The notes under the pieces were generated by a model. It was not told the origin of the DNA, ran no database searches, and worked only from the letters and a program-made list of their open reading frames with translations. Below are positions 32,919-41,709 of a stretch of 64,000 nucleotides of DNA, one piece after another. A program made the position numbers and the translations under genes. Source of the DNA: Fibrobacter sp. (GTDB lineage: Bacteria > Fibrobacterota > Fibrobacteria > Fibrobacterales > Fibrobacteraceae); assembly GCA_017475045.1 (NCBI GenBank), contig JAFVGH010000133.1:1-64000 (forward strand), written 5' to 3'. Every line of letters starts with the position of its first letter. Position 1 is the stretch's first letter.

Positions 32919-35900
32919 ATGAACAATTCTGTGAACGATTTATGGGTCGGCGTGGACGTGGGTTCTACCACGGTGAAAATCGCAGTCGTCGATCCCGCTA
33001 CTTCCAAGCTTTTGCACTACACCTACCAGCGCCACAACGCCATGCAGGCCCAGAAGGTCTTCGAGGTGCTGCGGGAGGCCCACGGGCTGTTCCCGGGAAA
33101 GAATTTCAGGGTCGCCTTTTGCGGTAGCGGCGGTCAGCCCTTCGCAGACGCCACCCGCGCGTTTTTCGTTCAAGAAGTCGTAGCCAACGCCCTTGCGGTA
33201 CGTGCCACCTACCCCGATACCCGAGTGGCTATCGAATTGGGCGGCCAGGACGCCAAGGTGGTGTTCTTCGAGAAGGACCGCACCACGGGCAAGCTTATCG
33301 CCTCTGACATGCGCATGAACGGCGTGTGTGCCGGCGGTACGGGTGCCTTTATCGACCAGGTGGCCGAACTTCTGCGTATCAAGACCGAGGCTTTCGAGGG
33401 TTACGCGAAGCGTGGCCAGAAGGTCTACGAGATCTCGGGCCGTTGCGGCGTTTTCGCCAAGACCGACATCCAGCCCATGCTGAACAACGGCGTTGCCAAG
33501 GAAGACATCGCCCTTTCCAGTTTCCACGCCATCGCCAAGCAGACCATCGGCGGTCTTGCCCAGGGCATGGAAATCAAGCCCCCTGTGATTTTCGAGGGTG
33601 GCCCCCTGACCTTTAACCCGACCCTGGTGCGCGCCTTCAAGGAACGCCTGGGCATTAGCGACGAACAGGCCATTGTGCCGGAACATTCCGAGGTGCTGGT
33701 GGCCATGGGTGCGGCCCTTTCGTTGGGCTCCATGTTCGCCGAGCAGGAATGCCAGTACCGCATGGAAGGCTCCCTGGACGCCCTTGTCCACTTTAACGAG
33801 ACCCGCCAGGCCGAAAACAAGGCCAAAGCCGCAGCCGATCTTTTCTTCAAGAACGACATGGAATACAAGATGTTCCTGGAAGAGCACAAGATGGCGGGCA
33901 ACAACTACCCCCAGCCGGCGTCGGGCTCTACCCTGAACGTGTACCTAGGTATCGACGCGGGTTCTACCACCACGAAGTTCGTGCTCATGGACGAGCAGGA
34001 AAACGTGGTGGACGGCTTTTACGCCAGCAACAACGGCGAACCCCTGCAGGTGCTGAAGAATGCCCTGAACGAACTTTCGGACCGCTACGAGGAATACGGT
34101 TGCACCCTGAACATTCTGGGTGTGGGTACCACAGGCTATGGCGAGCAGTTGTTCGCCAAGGCAGTCCACGCCGACTACCATACGGTGGAAACGGTGGCCC
34201 ATGCCAACGCCGCCCAGAAGATCTGCCCCGACGTAAGCTTCATCTTGGACATCGGTGGTCAGGACATGAAGGCCATCTCCGTGCAGGACGGCGTGGTCAC
34301 AGGTATCATCTTGAACGAGGCCTGCTCCTCGGGTTGCGGCTCCTTTATCGAGACTTACGCCCGCAGCCTGGGCATTCCCATGGAAAAGATTGCCGAGATG
34401 GCATTCAACGCCAAGAGCCCTTCCCAGCTGGGTAGCCGCTGCACCGTGTTCATGAACAGTTCCATTATTACGGAACAGCGCGACGGCAAGCAGCCCGAAG
34501 ACATTATCGCGGGCATCTGCCGCTCCATCATCAACAACGTCTTTACGAAGGTGATCCGTATCCGCAACCTGAACACCCTGGGTCAGAAGGTGGTGGTGCA
34601 GGGAGGTACCTTCAAGAACAACGCCGTTCTTCGCGCTTTCGAGCAGTACACCGGCCTTAAGCCCATCCGTCCTGAACGTCCGGGCGAAATGGGCGCTATC
34701 GGTATCGCGCTCCTCACCAAGAAGTTCATGGAAGAGAAGCGGAAGACCGAACCGGAACTCAAGAGCCGCTTTATCGGCCTTGACGCCATGAAGACCTTCA
34801 GCTGGCACAACCAGCCGGGCCAGCTCTGCCAGTACTGCACCAACCATTGCTCCCGTACCATCGTGACCTTTAGCGACGGCCAGAGCTTTGTGACGGGCAA
34901 CCGCTGCGAGCGCGGCGAAGTGACCGCCGACCCCAACGACCCGAAGACCAAGGCCCTCATTGCCGAAATCAACAAGAAGATGCTGTCCGTGCCCGACATG
35001 ATCAAGCGCACGAACCAGCTCCTTGTGAAGGACTACGCTCCCGCAAAGCTTGTGGAGAACAACGGCAAGACCATCGGTATCCCCCGCGTGCTGGAATTCT
35101 GGGCAAGCCTCCCCTTCTGGAAGGCATTCTTCACCAGCCTGGGCTACACCGTGGTGGTGAGTCGCCAGAGCGACTACAAGATGTTCGAGGAAGGCCTCCA
35201 CAGCGTGCCCTCCGACACCGTGTGCTTCCCCGCCAAGCTGGTCCACGGCCACGTGCTCAGCCTTATCGAGAAGAAGGTGGACCGTATCTTCTTCCCCATG
35301 ATGGTGGCTGTGCCCAGCGACCATACCAAATTTACCGCCACTTCCGTGTGCCCCGTGGTGCAGGCCTACCCCAACGTCTGCAAGAACACCGACGAGCCCG
35401 AGAAGAACTACGGCATCCCCATGGACCAGCCCATTTTCCACTGGTTCAACGCCAAGCTCCGTCGTAACCAGACCGTGGAATGGTTCCACGAGAACTGGAA
35501 ACTGGACAAGAAGCTTTTGAACAAGGCCGTAGACGAAGGCGAAAAGGCCCTCCAAAGCTACCGCGCCACCCTCCTGGAAGAGGGTCAGAAGGTGCTGGAC
35601 GACGTGCGGGCCAAGAACAGCTTTGCCGTGGTGATTGCTGGCCGCCCCTACCATGCGGACATGCTCATCAACCACAACATCGCAAGCCATTTTACCGCCA
35701 TGGGAATCCCGGTGCTCACCACCGAATCGCTCCCGGGCGTGTACGACCAGGATGTGCCCAGCCACACCCGTATCGAAATCAAGAACACCTTCCACCTGCG
35801 CATGATCGGCGCCACCATGATTGCGGCCAAGGACCCCAACGTGGAACTGGCCCAGATCGTTTCTTTCGGCTGCGGTCACGACTCCATTCTGACCGACGAA

Positions 35901-36266
35901 ATGATGCGCATGATGCACCAGGATTCCAACAAGGAAATGCTGATGCTCAAGCTGGACGAAGGCGACGCCCGTGGCCCCGTGGGAATCCGCATCAAGAGCT
36001 TTATCGAGACCGTGAAGGCCCGCCGTGCGGCAAACCTGCCCGACAAACCCGAAAGTCACGAACCGCTGTTCCACACGCCCTTCATGCCCGAAGACAAGCA
36101 GCGCCGCCGCATTCTGACGCCGAACCTGTCTCCCGCATTTACGGTGCTGGCCAGCGTCTACATGAAACGTGAAGGCTACACCGCCGAATACCTGCCGGTG
36201 GCCGACAAGGAAGCCATCGAGCTTGGCAAGAAGTACATAACGACATCTGCTTCCCCTGCCAGGTGA
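32919..36266 (+). CDS. Acyl-CoA dehydratase activase-related protein, N-terminal part of a frameshifted gene
   Basis: 1115 residues before a premature stop. It has two BcrAD/BadFG-type ATPase domains in a row: GVDVGSTTVK with Cys in NGVCAGGTGAFID (first), and GIDAGSTTTK with Cys in NEACSSGCGSFIE (second). The activase family uses these to hold ATP and a shared 4Fe-4S cluster. A cysteine-rich stretch (CQYCTNHCSRT) and a DUF2229-type domain follow. The reading frame ends KKYITTSASPAR, whereas the other frame continues HNDICFPCQVNIGEA without a break. One C seems to be missing at ~36236, and restoring it gives a protein of about 1476 aa, the size of intact relatives. ATG 32919 is preferred over the TTG at 32889. 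Confidence 0.85.
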   Translation: MNNSVNDLWVGVDVGSTTVKIAVVDPATSKLLHYTYQRHNAMQAQKVFEVLREAHGLFPGKNFRVAFCGSGGQPFADATRAFFVQEVVANALAVRATYPDTRVAIELGGQDAKVVFFEKDRTTGKLIASDMRMNGVCAGGTGAFIDQVAELLRIKTEAFEGYAKRGQKVYEISGRCGVFAKTDIQPMLNNGVAKEDIALSSFHAIAKQTIGGLAQGMEIKPPVIFEGGPLTFNPTLVRAFKERLGISDEQAIVPEHSEVLVAMGAALSLGSMFAEQECQYRMEGSLDALVHFNETRQAENKAKAAADLFFKNDMEYKMFLEEHKMAGNNYPQPASGSTLNVYLGIDAGSTTTKFVLMDEQENVVDGFYASNNGEPLQVLKNALNELSDRYEEYGCTLNILGVGTTGYGEQLFAKAVHADYHTVETVAHANAAQKICPDVSFILDIGGQDMKAISVQDGVVTGIILNEACSSGCGSFIETYARSLGIPMEKIAEMAFNAKSPSQLGSRCTVFMNSSIITEQRDGKQPEDIIAGICRSIINNVFTKVIRIRNLNTLGQKVVVQGGTFKNNAVLRAFEQYTGLKPIRPERPGEMGAIGIALLTKKFMEEKRKTEPELKSRFIGLDAMKTFSWHNQPGQLCQYCTNHCSRTIVTFSDGQSFVTGNRCERGEVTADPNDPKTKALIAEINKKMLSVPDMIKRTNQLLVKDYAPAKLVENNGKTIGIPRVLEFWASLPFWKAFFTSLGYTVVVSRQSDYKMFEEGLHSVPSDTVCFPAKLVHGHVLSLIEKKVDRIFFPMMVAVPSDHTKFTATSVCPVVQAYPNVCKNTDEPEKNYGIPMDQPIFHWFNAKLRRNQTVEWFHENWKLDKKLLNKAVDEGEKALQSYRATLLEEGQKVLDDVRAKNSFAVVIAGRPYHADMLINHNIASHFTAMGIPVLTTESLPGVYDQDVPSHTRIEIKNTFHLRMIGATMIAAKDPNVELAQIVSFGCGHDSILTDEMMRMMHQDSNKEMLMLKLDEGDARGPVGIRIKSFIETVKARRAANLPDKPESHEPLFHTPFMPEDKQRRRILTPNLSPAFTVLASVYMKREGYTAEYLPVADKEAIELGKKYITTSASPAR

Positions 36267-37348
36267 ACATCGGCGAGGCCCTCAAGTGGCTCGTCAACCA
36301 CCCCGAGGTTCCCCAGAACCAGGTTTCCATGTGCCTTGCCAAGAACTGCGAGAACTGCCGCGCCGTGCAGTATGCGGTACTAGCCCGCAAGGCCCTGGAC
36401 GAGGCCGGTTTCAAGGACGTGACCATCATTACCACCGGCGTAGACTACAAGGGAATGCACCCCGGATTCCAGCTGGGTCTGGATTTCCGCCTCCACATGC
36501 TGTGGGGCCTTGTGACCATGGACGCCATCGAGATCATGTACCGCGCCGTGCGGCCCTACGAAGTTCACGAAGGCGACACCCAGAAGATTTACGACGAATG
36601 GATGCCCAAGGTAATCGGCGTGGCAGGCAACCTGACCACCGCACAGCTGGTGCGACCCTCCAAGCTTCTGGAAGTGTTCGACCAGTGTATCGAGGCCTTC
36701 AACTCCATCGAGATTACCGAAGACCGCAAGAAGGGAATCCGCAAGCCCCGCGTGGCCGTGCTTGGCGAAATCCTGATGAATTACCACCCCAGCGCCAACG
36801 GCTTCATCGAAAATTACCTGATGAACAACGGCATGGAAGTGTACCTGCCCGGCATGACGGACTTCTTCCGCGTAGACGAGGTGGTCCGCGCCGAAAAGCT
36901 GAAGCGCGGCTTCTCCGCCAACCCGCTGAAGGACCGCATCGAAGGCGGCGTCACAGCCAAGGTCTATACCCACGCCGTAGAGACCGCCCGCAAGGCCATG
37001 CACAAGTTCAAGCTGTACGAACACCATGCAGACTGCGTGGAACTGAAGGACTACGTATCCGACATCATCGACCCCACCTACAATACCGGCGAGGGTTGGC
37101 TGATTCCGGGCGAAATTCTGTACAACTCCCAGCATGGCATCAACAGCCACATCATCTTGCAGCCCTTCGCCTGCCTGGCCAACCACATCTCCGGACGTGG
37201 ACTTACCAAGGCCGTAAAGGAACGTTGCCCTCATATTCAGATTCTCAGTCTGGACTATGACCCGGACACCAGTTTTGCTAACATCGAAAACCGCCTGCAG
37301 ATGTTGATCATCAACGCCCGAGAGCTTGAAAAGGCGAACCAGGCTTAA
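36263..37348 (+). CDS. Acyl-CoA dehydratase activase-related protein, C-terminal part of the frameshifted gene
   Basis: C-terminal continuation in the other frame, coding sense from ~36237 (HNDICFPCQVNIGEALKWL). The GTG at 36263 is the formal start but is an internal Val codon in the presumed ancestor. The segment has CLAKNCENCRAVQ with several Cys, MNYHPSANGFIENYLMNNGM, GMTDFFRVDE and LQPFACLANH, resembling the 2-hydroxyacyl-CoA dehydratase subunit fold. Without frame repair, it would lack a ribosome site and the Cys-x2-Cys of ICFPCQ. Either the gene is broken or one base is missing from the sequence. The role in this organism is not known; family members activate or perform radical dehydration of 2-hydroxyacyl-CoA. 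Confidence 0.8.
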   Translation: MNIGEALKWLVNHPEVPQNQVSMCLAKNCENCRAVQYAVLARKALDEAGFKDVTIITTGVDYKGMHPGFQLGLDFRLHMLWGLVTMDAIEIMYRAVRPYEVHEGDTQKIYDEWMPKVIGVAGNLTTAQLVRPSKLLEVFDQCIEAFNSIEITEDRKKGIRKPRVAVLGEILMNYHPSANGFIENYLMNNGMEVYLPGMTDFFRVDEVVRAEKLKRGFSANPLKDRIEGGVTAKVYTHAVETARKAMHKFKLYEHHADCVELKDYVSDIIDPTYNTGEGWLIPGEILYNSQHGINSHIILQPFACLANHISGRGLTKAVKERCPHIQILSLDYDPDTSFANIENRLQMLIINARELEKANQA

Positions 37349-37387
37349 ACAATCAAGGGCATTTTCTAAAGACCGGCGACCAGTTCA

Positions 37388-38470
37388 ATGTTTCAGATGA
37401 ACATCTCCAGAGTGGTTGCCGCGGCTTTTCTTGTCTTGATGTCTGCCGCTTTCGGAAACACGAACAACTCCGACGGGGAGTCCTTTCAGCGCTATTCCTT
37501 AGTACCCGTACTCGGCTACACCGAAGAGACGGAGTTCCAGATTGGGGCTATGGCCCTGTTCTTTCTGAAACCGGATTTTGCAGGCGGCAAGGTTCCAGAA
37601 ATCGGCCTCACGGCCTACGGCTCTACACGGGAGCAGCTGCAGCTGGTGCTGGAACCCTACTTCTATTTTTTCCACGACCAGGTTACCCTCTGGAGTCTGG
37701 TCAAGTACCAGGACTGGGTCGCCAGCTATTTCGGGAGAGGCAACGACCCGGACATAGACAAATTCGTCAACTACGACCGAAAAAAAATACAGCTGGGCAC
37801 AAGAGTCGAATCCAGGATAGGACTGCCCCAGAGCCTCAAGTACGGCATCGAAATCCACGTAGAGCGTTCGGACATAGACTTTGAGGAAAGCGAGACCATC
37901 AAGACCCCAGATACCCATTCGGGCTGGCGAAACGGCGCCGGTTACCTGTTTGGGCTCGACACGCGGGACAACACCAACTGGACCCGCCACGGTTTTCTTA
38001 TGGAGTGGAAACAGCTGTTTTACAGCGATAGGCTCGGCGACTACACCTTCGATACGGAATCCCTGGACTTACGGGGCTATACCGAAACACCCCTGCAAAC
38101 TTCCCTGGCTCTCGGTTTTCTCTGGATGCGTTCCGACGGCGACGTCCCCTTCGACATGCTGGCGGGCCCAGACGGAATATGCCGTTTCCGTGGAGTGGAA
38201 AGTCTCTATTTTGGCGACAACCAGGCGGTCATCCTTCAGGCCGAAATCCGGCGCTTTTTGTTCTGGCGTTTCGGGAGTCATGTCTTTTTCGAAGGAGGCA
38301 AGTCCGGTAGCTATTTCAGCGATCTGGTCCGCAACGAATGGCACAAGTCCGTCGGGATTGGCGCACTGCTCGGCCTGAACCTGAAAGAAAACCTGTTTGC
38401 CCGCGCAGATTTCTCGTGGGTAGATTTCGACCACCTGGGACTTTCGTTCTATGTCCGCCAAGCGTTTTAA
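37388..38470 (+). CDS. Omp85/bacterial surface antigen-like outer-membrane barrel
   Basis: 360 aa with signal peptide MFQMNISRVVAAAFLVLMSAAFG. The mature part is made of amphipathic strands (LVPVLGYTEETEFQIGAMALFF, IGLTAYGSTREQLQLVLEPYFYF). Later motifs GAGYLFGLDTRDNTNWTRHG and FRGVESLYFGDNQAVILQAEIRRFLFWRFG match the barrel of the BamA/TamA surface-antigen family, and the last residues FYVRQAF end in Phe. No POTRA domains are present, so it is a barrel-only relative. It sits between the activase and the thioesterase, 39 bases after the former. Possibly a lipid or protein port for the downstream pathway; that is a guess. Confidence 0.7.
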   Translation: MFQMNISRVVAAAFLVLMSAAFGNTNNSDGESFQRYSLVPVLGYTEETEFQIGAMALFFLKPDFAGGKVPEIGLTAYGSTREQLQLVLEPYFYFFHDQVTLWSLVKYQDWVASYFGRGNDPDIDKFVNYDRKKIQLGTRVESRIGLPQSLKYGIEIHVERSDIDFEESETIKTPDTHSGWRNGAGYLFGLDTRDNTNWTRHGFLMEWKQLFYSDRLGDYTFDTESLDLRGYTETPLQTSLALGFLWMRSDGDVPFDMLAGPDGICRFRGVESLYFGDNQAVILQAEIRRFLFWRFGSHVFFEGGKSGSYFSDLVRNEWHKSVGIGALLGLNLKENLFARADFSWVDFDHLGLSFYVRQAF

Positions 38471-38496
38471 CATTTGAAACCACTAGTCACTTTACT

Positions 38497-38901
38497 ATGC
38501 AAACCAACAATCACATACACACCACCCGAATCGAAGTCCGCTACGCCGAAACCGACCAGATGGGGGTTGTTCACCATGCAGTTTACCCCGTATGGTTCGA
38601 ACTGGCCCGTACCGATTATTTCCGCTCCCTGGGCGCTAGCTACGTGGAAATAGAAAAAGAGGGGTTTGTAAGCCCGGTTCTCAAGCTAGAAGTCCAATAC
38701 AAGCGCCCCACCCACTATGGGGAATTTGTGGATATCGAAACCACCCTGACCCGCAAAGGGTCGCTCCACTTCGTATTCGACTACAAGGTTTTTGTCGATG
38801 GAGCGCTCTGCTCTACAGGCTCATCCGTGCACTGTTTCCTGAAAAACGGACAGCCCACGCGAGAACTGCCCAAGCAAGTCAAAAAAATATTCCCGGATTA
38901 A
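38497..38901 (+). CDS. Acyl-CoA/acyl-ACP thioesterase, 4HBT (YbgC) family
   Basis: Hot-dog-fold thioesterase, 134 aa. Starts MQTNNHIHTTRIEVRYAETD; the family motif YAETDQMGVVHHAVYPVWFE contains the catalytic Asp in the YbgC/FadM position. LKLEVQYKRPTHYGEFVDIET follows. A longer reading from 38338 would overlap the barrel gene and lacks homology. The role would be to release or edit the acyl chain made by the downstream ACP and ketosynthase, as ApeK-type thioesterases do. It is separated from the ACP by 126 AT-rich bases that may contain a promoter. Confidence 0.88.
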   Translation: MQTNNHIHTTRIEVRYAETDQMGVVHHAVYPVWFELARTDYFRSLGASYVEIEKEGFVSPVLKLEVQYKRPTHYGEFVDIETTLTRKGSLHFVFDYKVFVDGALCSTGSSVHCFLKNGQPTRELPKQVKKIFPD

Positions 38902-38979
38902 ACATTTTTACGCTCTTTTCGTCCTGCATATCGGGCGGTATATCGGGAAAAACAGGCTTTTTAACGAGAAAATCCGATA

Positions 38980-39023
38980 TTTTTCTATTTTTACTCTATT
39001 ATATATCTAATATTTTCGAGGTA
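38980..39023 (+). promoter_or_regulatory. AT-rich promoter and ribosome site before the ACP gene
   Basis: A dense AT stretch with TTTTTCTATTTTTAC and TATATATCTAATATTTTC (TATTTTT and TAATATTTT boxes) leads to CGAGGT six bases before the ATG at 39028. Upstream, ATATCGGG occurs twice, 12 bases apart. This is the likely main promoter of the ACP-to-lipoprotein run. Confidence 0.45.
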
Positions 39024-39027
39024 AAAA

Positions 39028-39273
39028 ATGGATCAAGAAGAAGTCAAAAGCAAACTGAAAGCGTTTTTCATGTCGGATCTTGGCGTAGATGGCGACGTTC
39101 TCCAGTACGACACCGAGCTTTTCGGCGAAGAAATCGGCCTGGATTCCGTGGATTCCCTGGAAATCATCTCCTTCGTGGACAGCAACTTCAACGTGTCCAT
39201 GACCGGCGTCGGCAAGGAACATTTCCAGTCCATCAACACGATTGCCGCCTACATCGAAGCTCACAAAGCATAA
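39028..39273 (+). CDS. Acyl carrier protein
   Basis: 81 aa, acidic and helical. The phosphopantetheine site is GLDSVDSLE, with Ser in DSVD (residue ~40). The layout is a four-helix ACP with the usual spacing (FFMSDLGVDGDVL before, FNVSM after). It carries the growing chain for the ketosynthase encoded 15 bases downstream. A dedicated ACP beside a KS/CLF-type protein is normal for type II polyketide and aryl-polyene systems. The ribosome site CGAGGT precedes the ATG. Confidence 0.93.
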   Translation: MDQEEVKSKLKAFFMSDLGVDGDVLQYDTELFGEEIGLDSVDSLEIISFVDSNFNVSMTGVGKEHFQSINTIAAYIEAHKA

Positions 39274-39288
39274 CCTAATCTACATCTT

Positions 39289-41685
39289 ATGACTCCTGAC
39301 GAACGCCGCTGTGTAGTTACTGGCCTTGGCGTTATTTGCGCCGTCGGTAACAATGTTGAAGAAACCTGGAAAAGCGCCCTGAATTCTGTTTCGGGAATCC
39401 ACAAGACCACCTCGGTGGATACCAATAAATGTTATGCGGACTTGGCTGCCGAAGTCAAGTGCGACACCCTAGACGAAATCGACGCACCAAAAGAAAAAGA
39501 CCGAGTTTCCAAACTTTGTATCAAGGCCACAAAAGACGCACTGGCCGATGCCGGCCTTACAAACTTTAACGACGACCAGCGCGTAAGCGTGGTTATCGGC
39601 AGTTGCGTAGGCGGGGTCCTCTCTATTGAACAATACCACCAACACGGTCGCGATGTTTCTGAGATTGCCAAGATGCCCATTGCGGCAATCGCCTCCCAGG
39701 TAGCCGAAACCTGCGGAGCAGGCGGAATCGTTACCAACGTGGCCAACGCCTGTGCGGCGGGCACTATTTCCATTGCCGTCGCCTGTGACCTGATTCGTGC
39801 TGGCAAGGCAGACGTGGTCATCGCAGGCGGAGCCGATTCCTTTGCAGCAGTTCCCTATTCCGGATTCCTTTCGCTCCACGCCCTGGACGAAAACGGCTGC
39901 TCCCCCTTCAACCGCTGTAACGGCATTACCCTAGGCGAGGGTGCGGGTATCGTCATCGTGGAATCCTACGAACATGCCCAGAAGCGTTCCGCAAGGCAGT
40001 ACTGCGAAATACTGGGCTCAGGCGTTACCAGTGACGCAAACCACATCACCGCCCCTAGAGAAGATGGAGTGTGCCTGATGGAAGCCATCAGCCGCGCCGT
40101 CAAGAATTCCGGCATCGACAAATCCGATATCGGCTACGTGAACGCCCACGGCACAGGAACAGGCAAAAACGACAATGCCGAAATTACCGCCTTCAAAAAT
40201 TTCTTCGGTGAAGACAATGCCAATATCTCCGTGAGCTCCACAAAGGTTCTCACAGGGCACTGCCTTGGAGCGGCCGGCGCTATCGAAGCCGTATTCAGCA
40301 TCAAGGCGCTTACGACCGATACGGTGCTCCCGACCTTCCCCTACACCGAAGAACAGTCCGCCGCCCTCAAGGAAAAAGTCGGAAAACTGGATTTTGTGCA
40401 GAACAAGGCACGCCACAAGAAACTCAAGTGCGTCTTGAGCAACAACGTGGCCTTCGGCGGCACCAATGCAGCCATCGTATTCTCGAAAATTCCGGGCGAA
40501 GTTTCCGCCCAGTCTGCCGCAGGCAAAAAGATTGCCGTGACGGGTCTTGGAATTGTCTCTCCGCTAGGGAACAGCAAGGCTGCCTACCTGGAAGCGGTCA
40601 AAGCCGACAAGAAACCAGAATCCGCTTCGGTCCATTCCACAATCGCCCTGGAAGACTACAAGGAACTCGGGGTCAAGATGGCCTTCTACCGCAAACTGGA
40701 TAACCTGGGGCAACTCCAGACGGTGTCCGGCATGCGGGCCCTCCAGGATGCAAATTTTACGGTGACCGACGACAACGCCAAGGAAATCGGCATCATCGTG
40801 GGTACCAGCGAAGGCGGTCTCGGCGCCACCTACGATTTCGAGGAGCTGATTGCACGGGAAGGCAACTCTCAGGGTTCGGCCTTCAAGTTCCCCCATACGG
40901 TCTATAACGCTGCGGGCGGCTACCTCTCCATTTGTTCCGGCATCAAAGGCTACGGCGTCACCATAACCACGGGCCCCCTTTCGGGACTCGACAGTATCGG
41001 CTACTCCATGAACGTGATTCACGACGGTCAGGAAAAGGCAATGATGGCCACCGGTACGGACGAAAACTTGCCGATTATTACGGAATTCGCCCAAAAACTG
41101 GGCGTAGCGGCAAACAACGTGGTCGCACCCTATGCCGAAAATGACGGCTTTGTGGTGGGAGACGGCTCCGTGTCTATCATGCTCGAAGACGATTCTTATG
41201 CCAAGTCCCGGGGTGCCAGGGTTTACTGCTATGCGCTGGGCTTCGGCCACGGCCGCAAGAACGTGAAGTTCGGAAAACTTGCCGGTTCCGAAGAAGCCCT
41301 CGACAAGGCCATTGCAGAAGCCCTGACCGATGCAGGTGTTTCTGTAAATGACATCGATGCGGTTTGCGGGTTCGCCAACGGTTGCAAGCGGATTGACGAC
41401 ATCGAAAAGGGTTCACTCAAACGCATGTTTGGCGAAAAACTGGGGTCGTTGCCGCTCTTTGAAGTCAAGGAACGTACCGGTGAAGGCCGTGCGGGGTCTG
41501 CCGCCCTGGCCGCCGCCGAAGCAGCACTGCTCCTGAGTGGCGAACTGGTCAACGACAACGCTTACTTTGTGGCGGCAGATGGTTCAGTTTCGGCAAAAAA
41601 GACAGAATCAGCAAAACTCAAGAAAATTCTGGTCATTTCATATGCGGCGGGTGGATCTTACAGCGCCGTCGTGTTCGGGAAATAG
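39289..41685 (+). CDS. Fused beta-ketoacyl-ACP synthase and chain-length-factor-like protein
   Basis: 798 aa made of two ketosynthase folds. The first (1-~405) has the full triad: Cys155 in NACAAGTIS, His287 in NAHGTGTGKND, His324 in KVLTGHCLGAAGA, then NNVAFGGTNA. The second (~413-798, from KIAVTGLGIVSPLGN) keeps the fold but has Pro563 in place of Cys (TGPLSGLDS), Asn697 in place of the first His (GFANGCKR) and Glu732 in place of the second (RTGEGRAGSAA). Loss of all three residues is what chain-length factors show. In aryl-polyene and aromatic type II systems the KS and CLF are usually separate proteins. Here they form one chain. It lies between the ACP and a ketoreductase. Confidence 0.92.
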   Translation: MTPDERRCVVTGLGVICAVGNNVEETWKSALNSVSGIHKTTSVDTNKCYADLAAEVKCDTLDEIDAPKEKDRVSKLCIKATKDALADAGLTNFNDDQRVSVVIGSCVGGVLSIEQYHQHGRDVSEIAKMPIAAIASQVAETCGAGGIVTNVANACAAGTISIAVACDLIRAGKADVVIAGGADSFAAVPYSGFLSLHALDENGCSPFNRCNGITLGEGAGIVIVESYEHAQKRSARQYCEILGSGVTSDANHITAPREDGVCLMEAISRAVKNSGIDKSDIGYVNAHGTGTGKNDNAEITAFKNFFGEDNANISVSSTKVLTGHCLGAAGAIEAVFSIKALTTDTVLPTFPYTEEQSAALKEKVGKLDFVQNKARHKKLKCVLSNNVAFGGTNAAIVFSKIPGEVSAQSAAGKKIAVTGLGIVSPLGNSKAAYLEAVKADKKPESASVHSTIALEDYKELGVKMAFYRKLDNLGQLQTVSGMRALQDANFTVTDDNAKEIGIIVGTSEGGLGATYDFEELIAREGNSQGSAFKFPHTVYNAAGGYLSICSGIKGYGVTITTGPLSGLDSIGYSMNVIHDGQEKAMMATGTDENLPIITEFAQKLGVAANNVVAPYAENDGFVVGDGSVSIMLEDDSYAKSRGARVYCYALGFGHGRKNVKFGKLAGSEEALDKAIAEALTDAGVSVNDIDAVCGFANGCKRIDDIEKGSLKRMFGEKLGSLPLFEVKERTGEGRAGSAALAAAEAALLLSGELVNDNAYFVAADGSVSAKKTESAKLKKILVISYAAGGSYSAVVFGK

Positions 41686-41709
41686 AGTTTAGGAAAAAGG
41701 AGCTTGAAA

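Noticed and set aside
33945-36074. A 709-codon frame antisense to the activase
   Set aside because: Same cause: codon bias of the real gene leaves the complementary frame open. No motifs, and Val/His/Gly-rich composition.
36228-36270. Programmed frameshift in the activase gene
   Set aside because: No slippery heptamer or convincing downstream structure was seen; a one-base loss is simpler.
38338-38496. Upstream extension of the thioesterase reading
   Set aside because: It overlaps the barrel gene's end, is Pro/Arg-rich, and the hot-dog domain begins right after ATG 38497.
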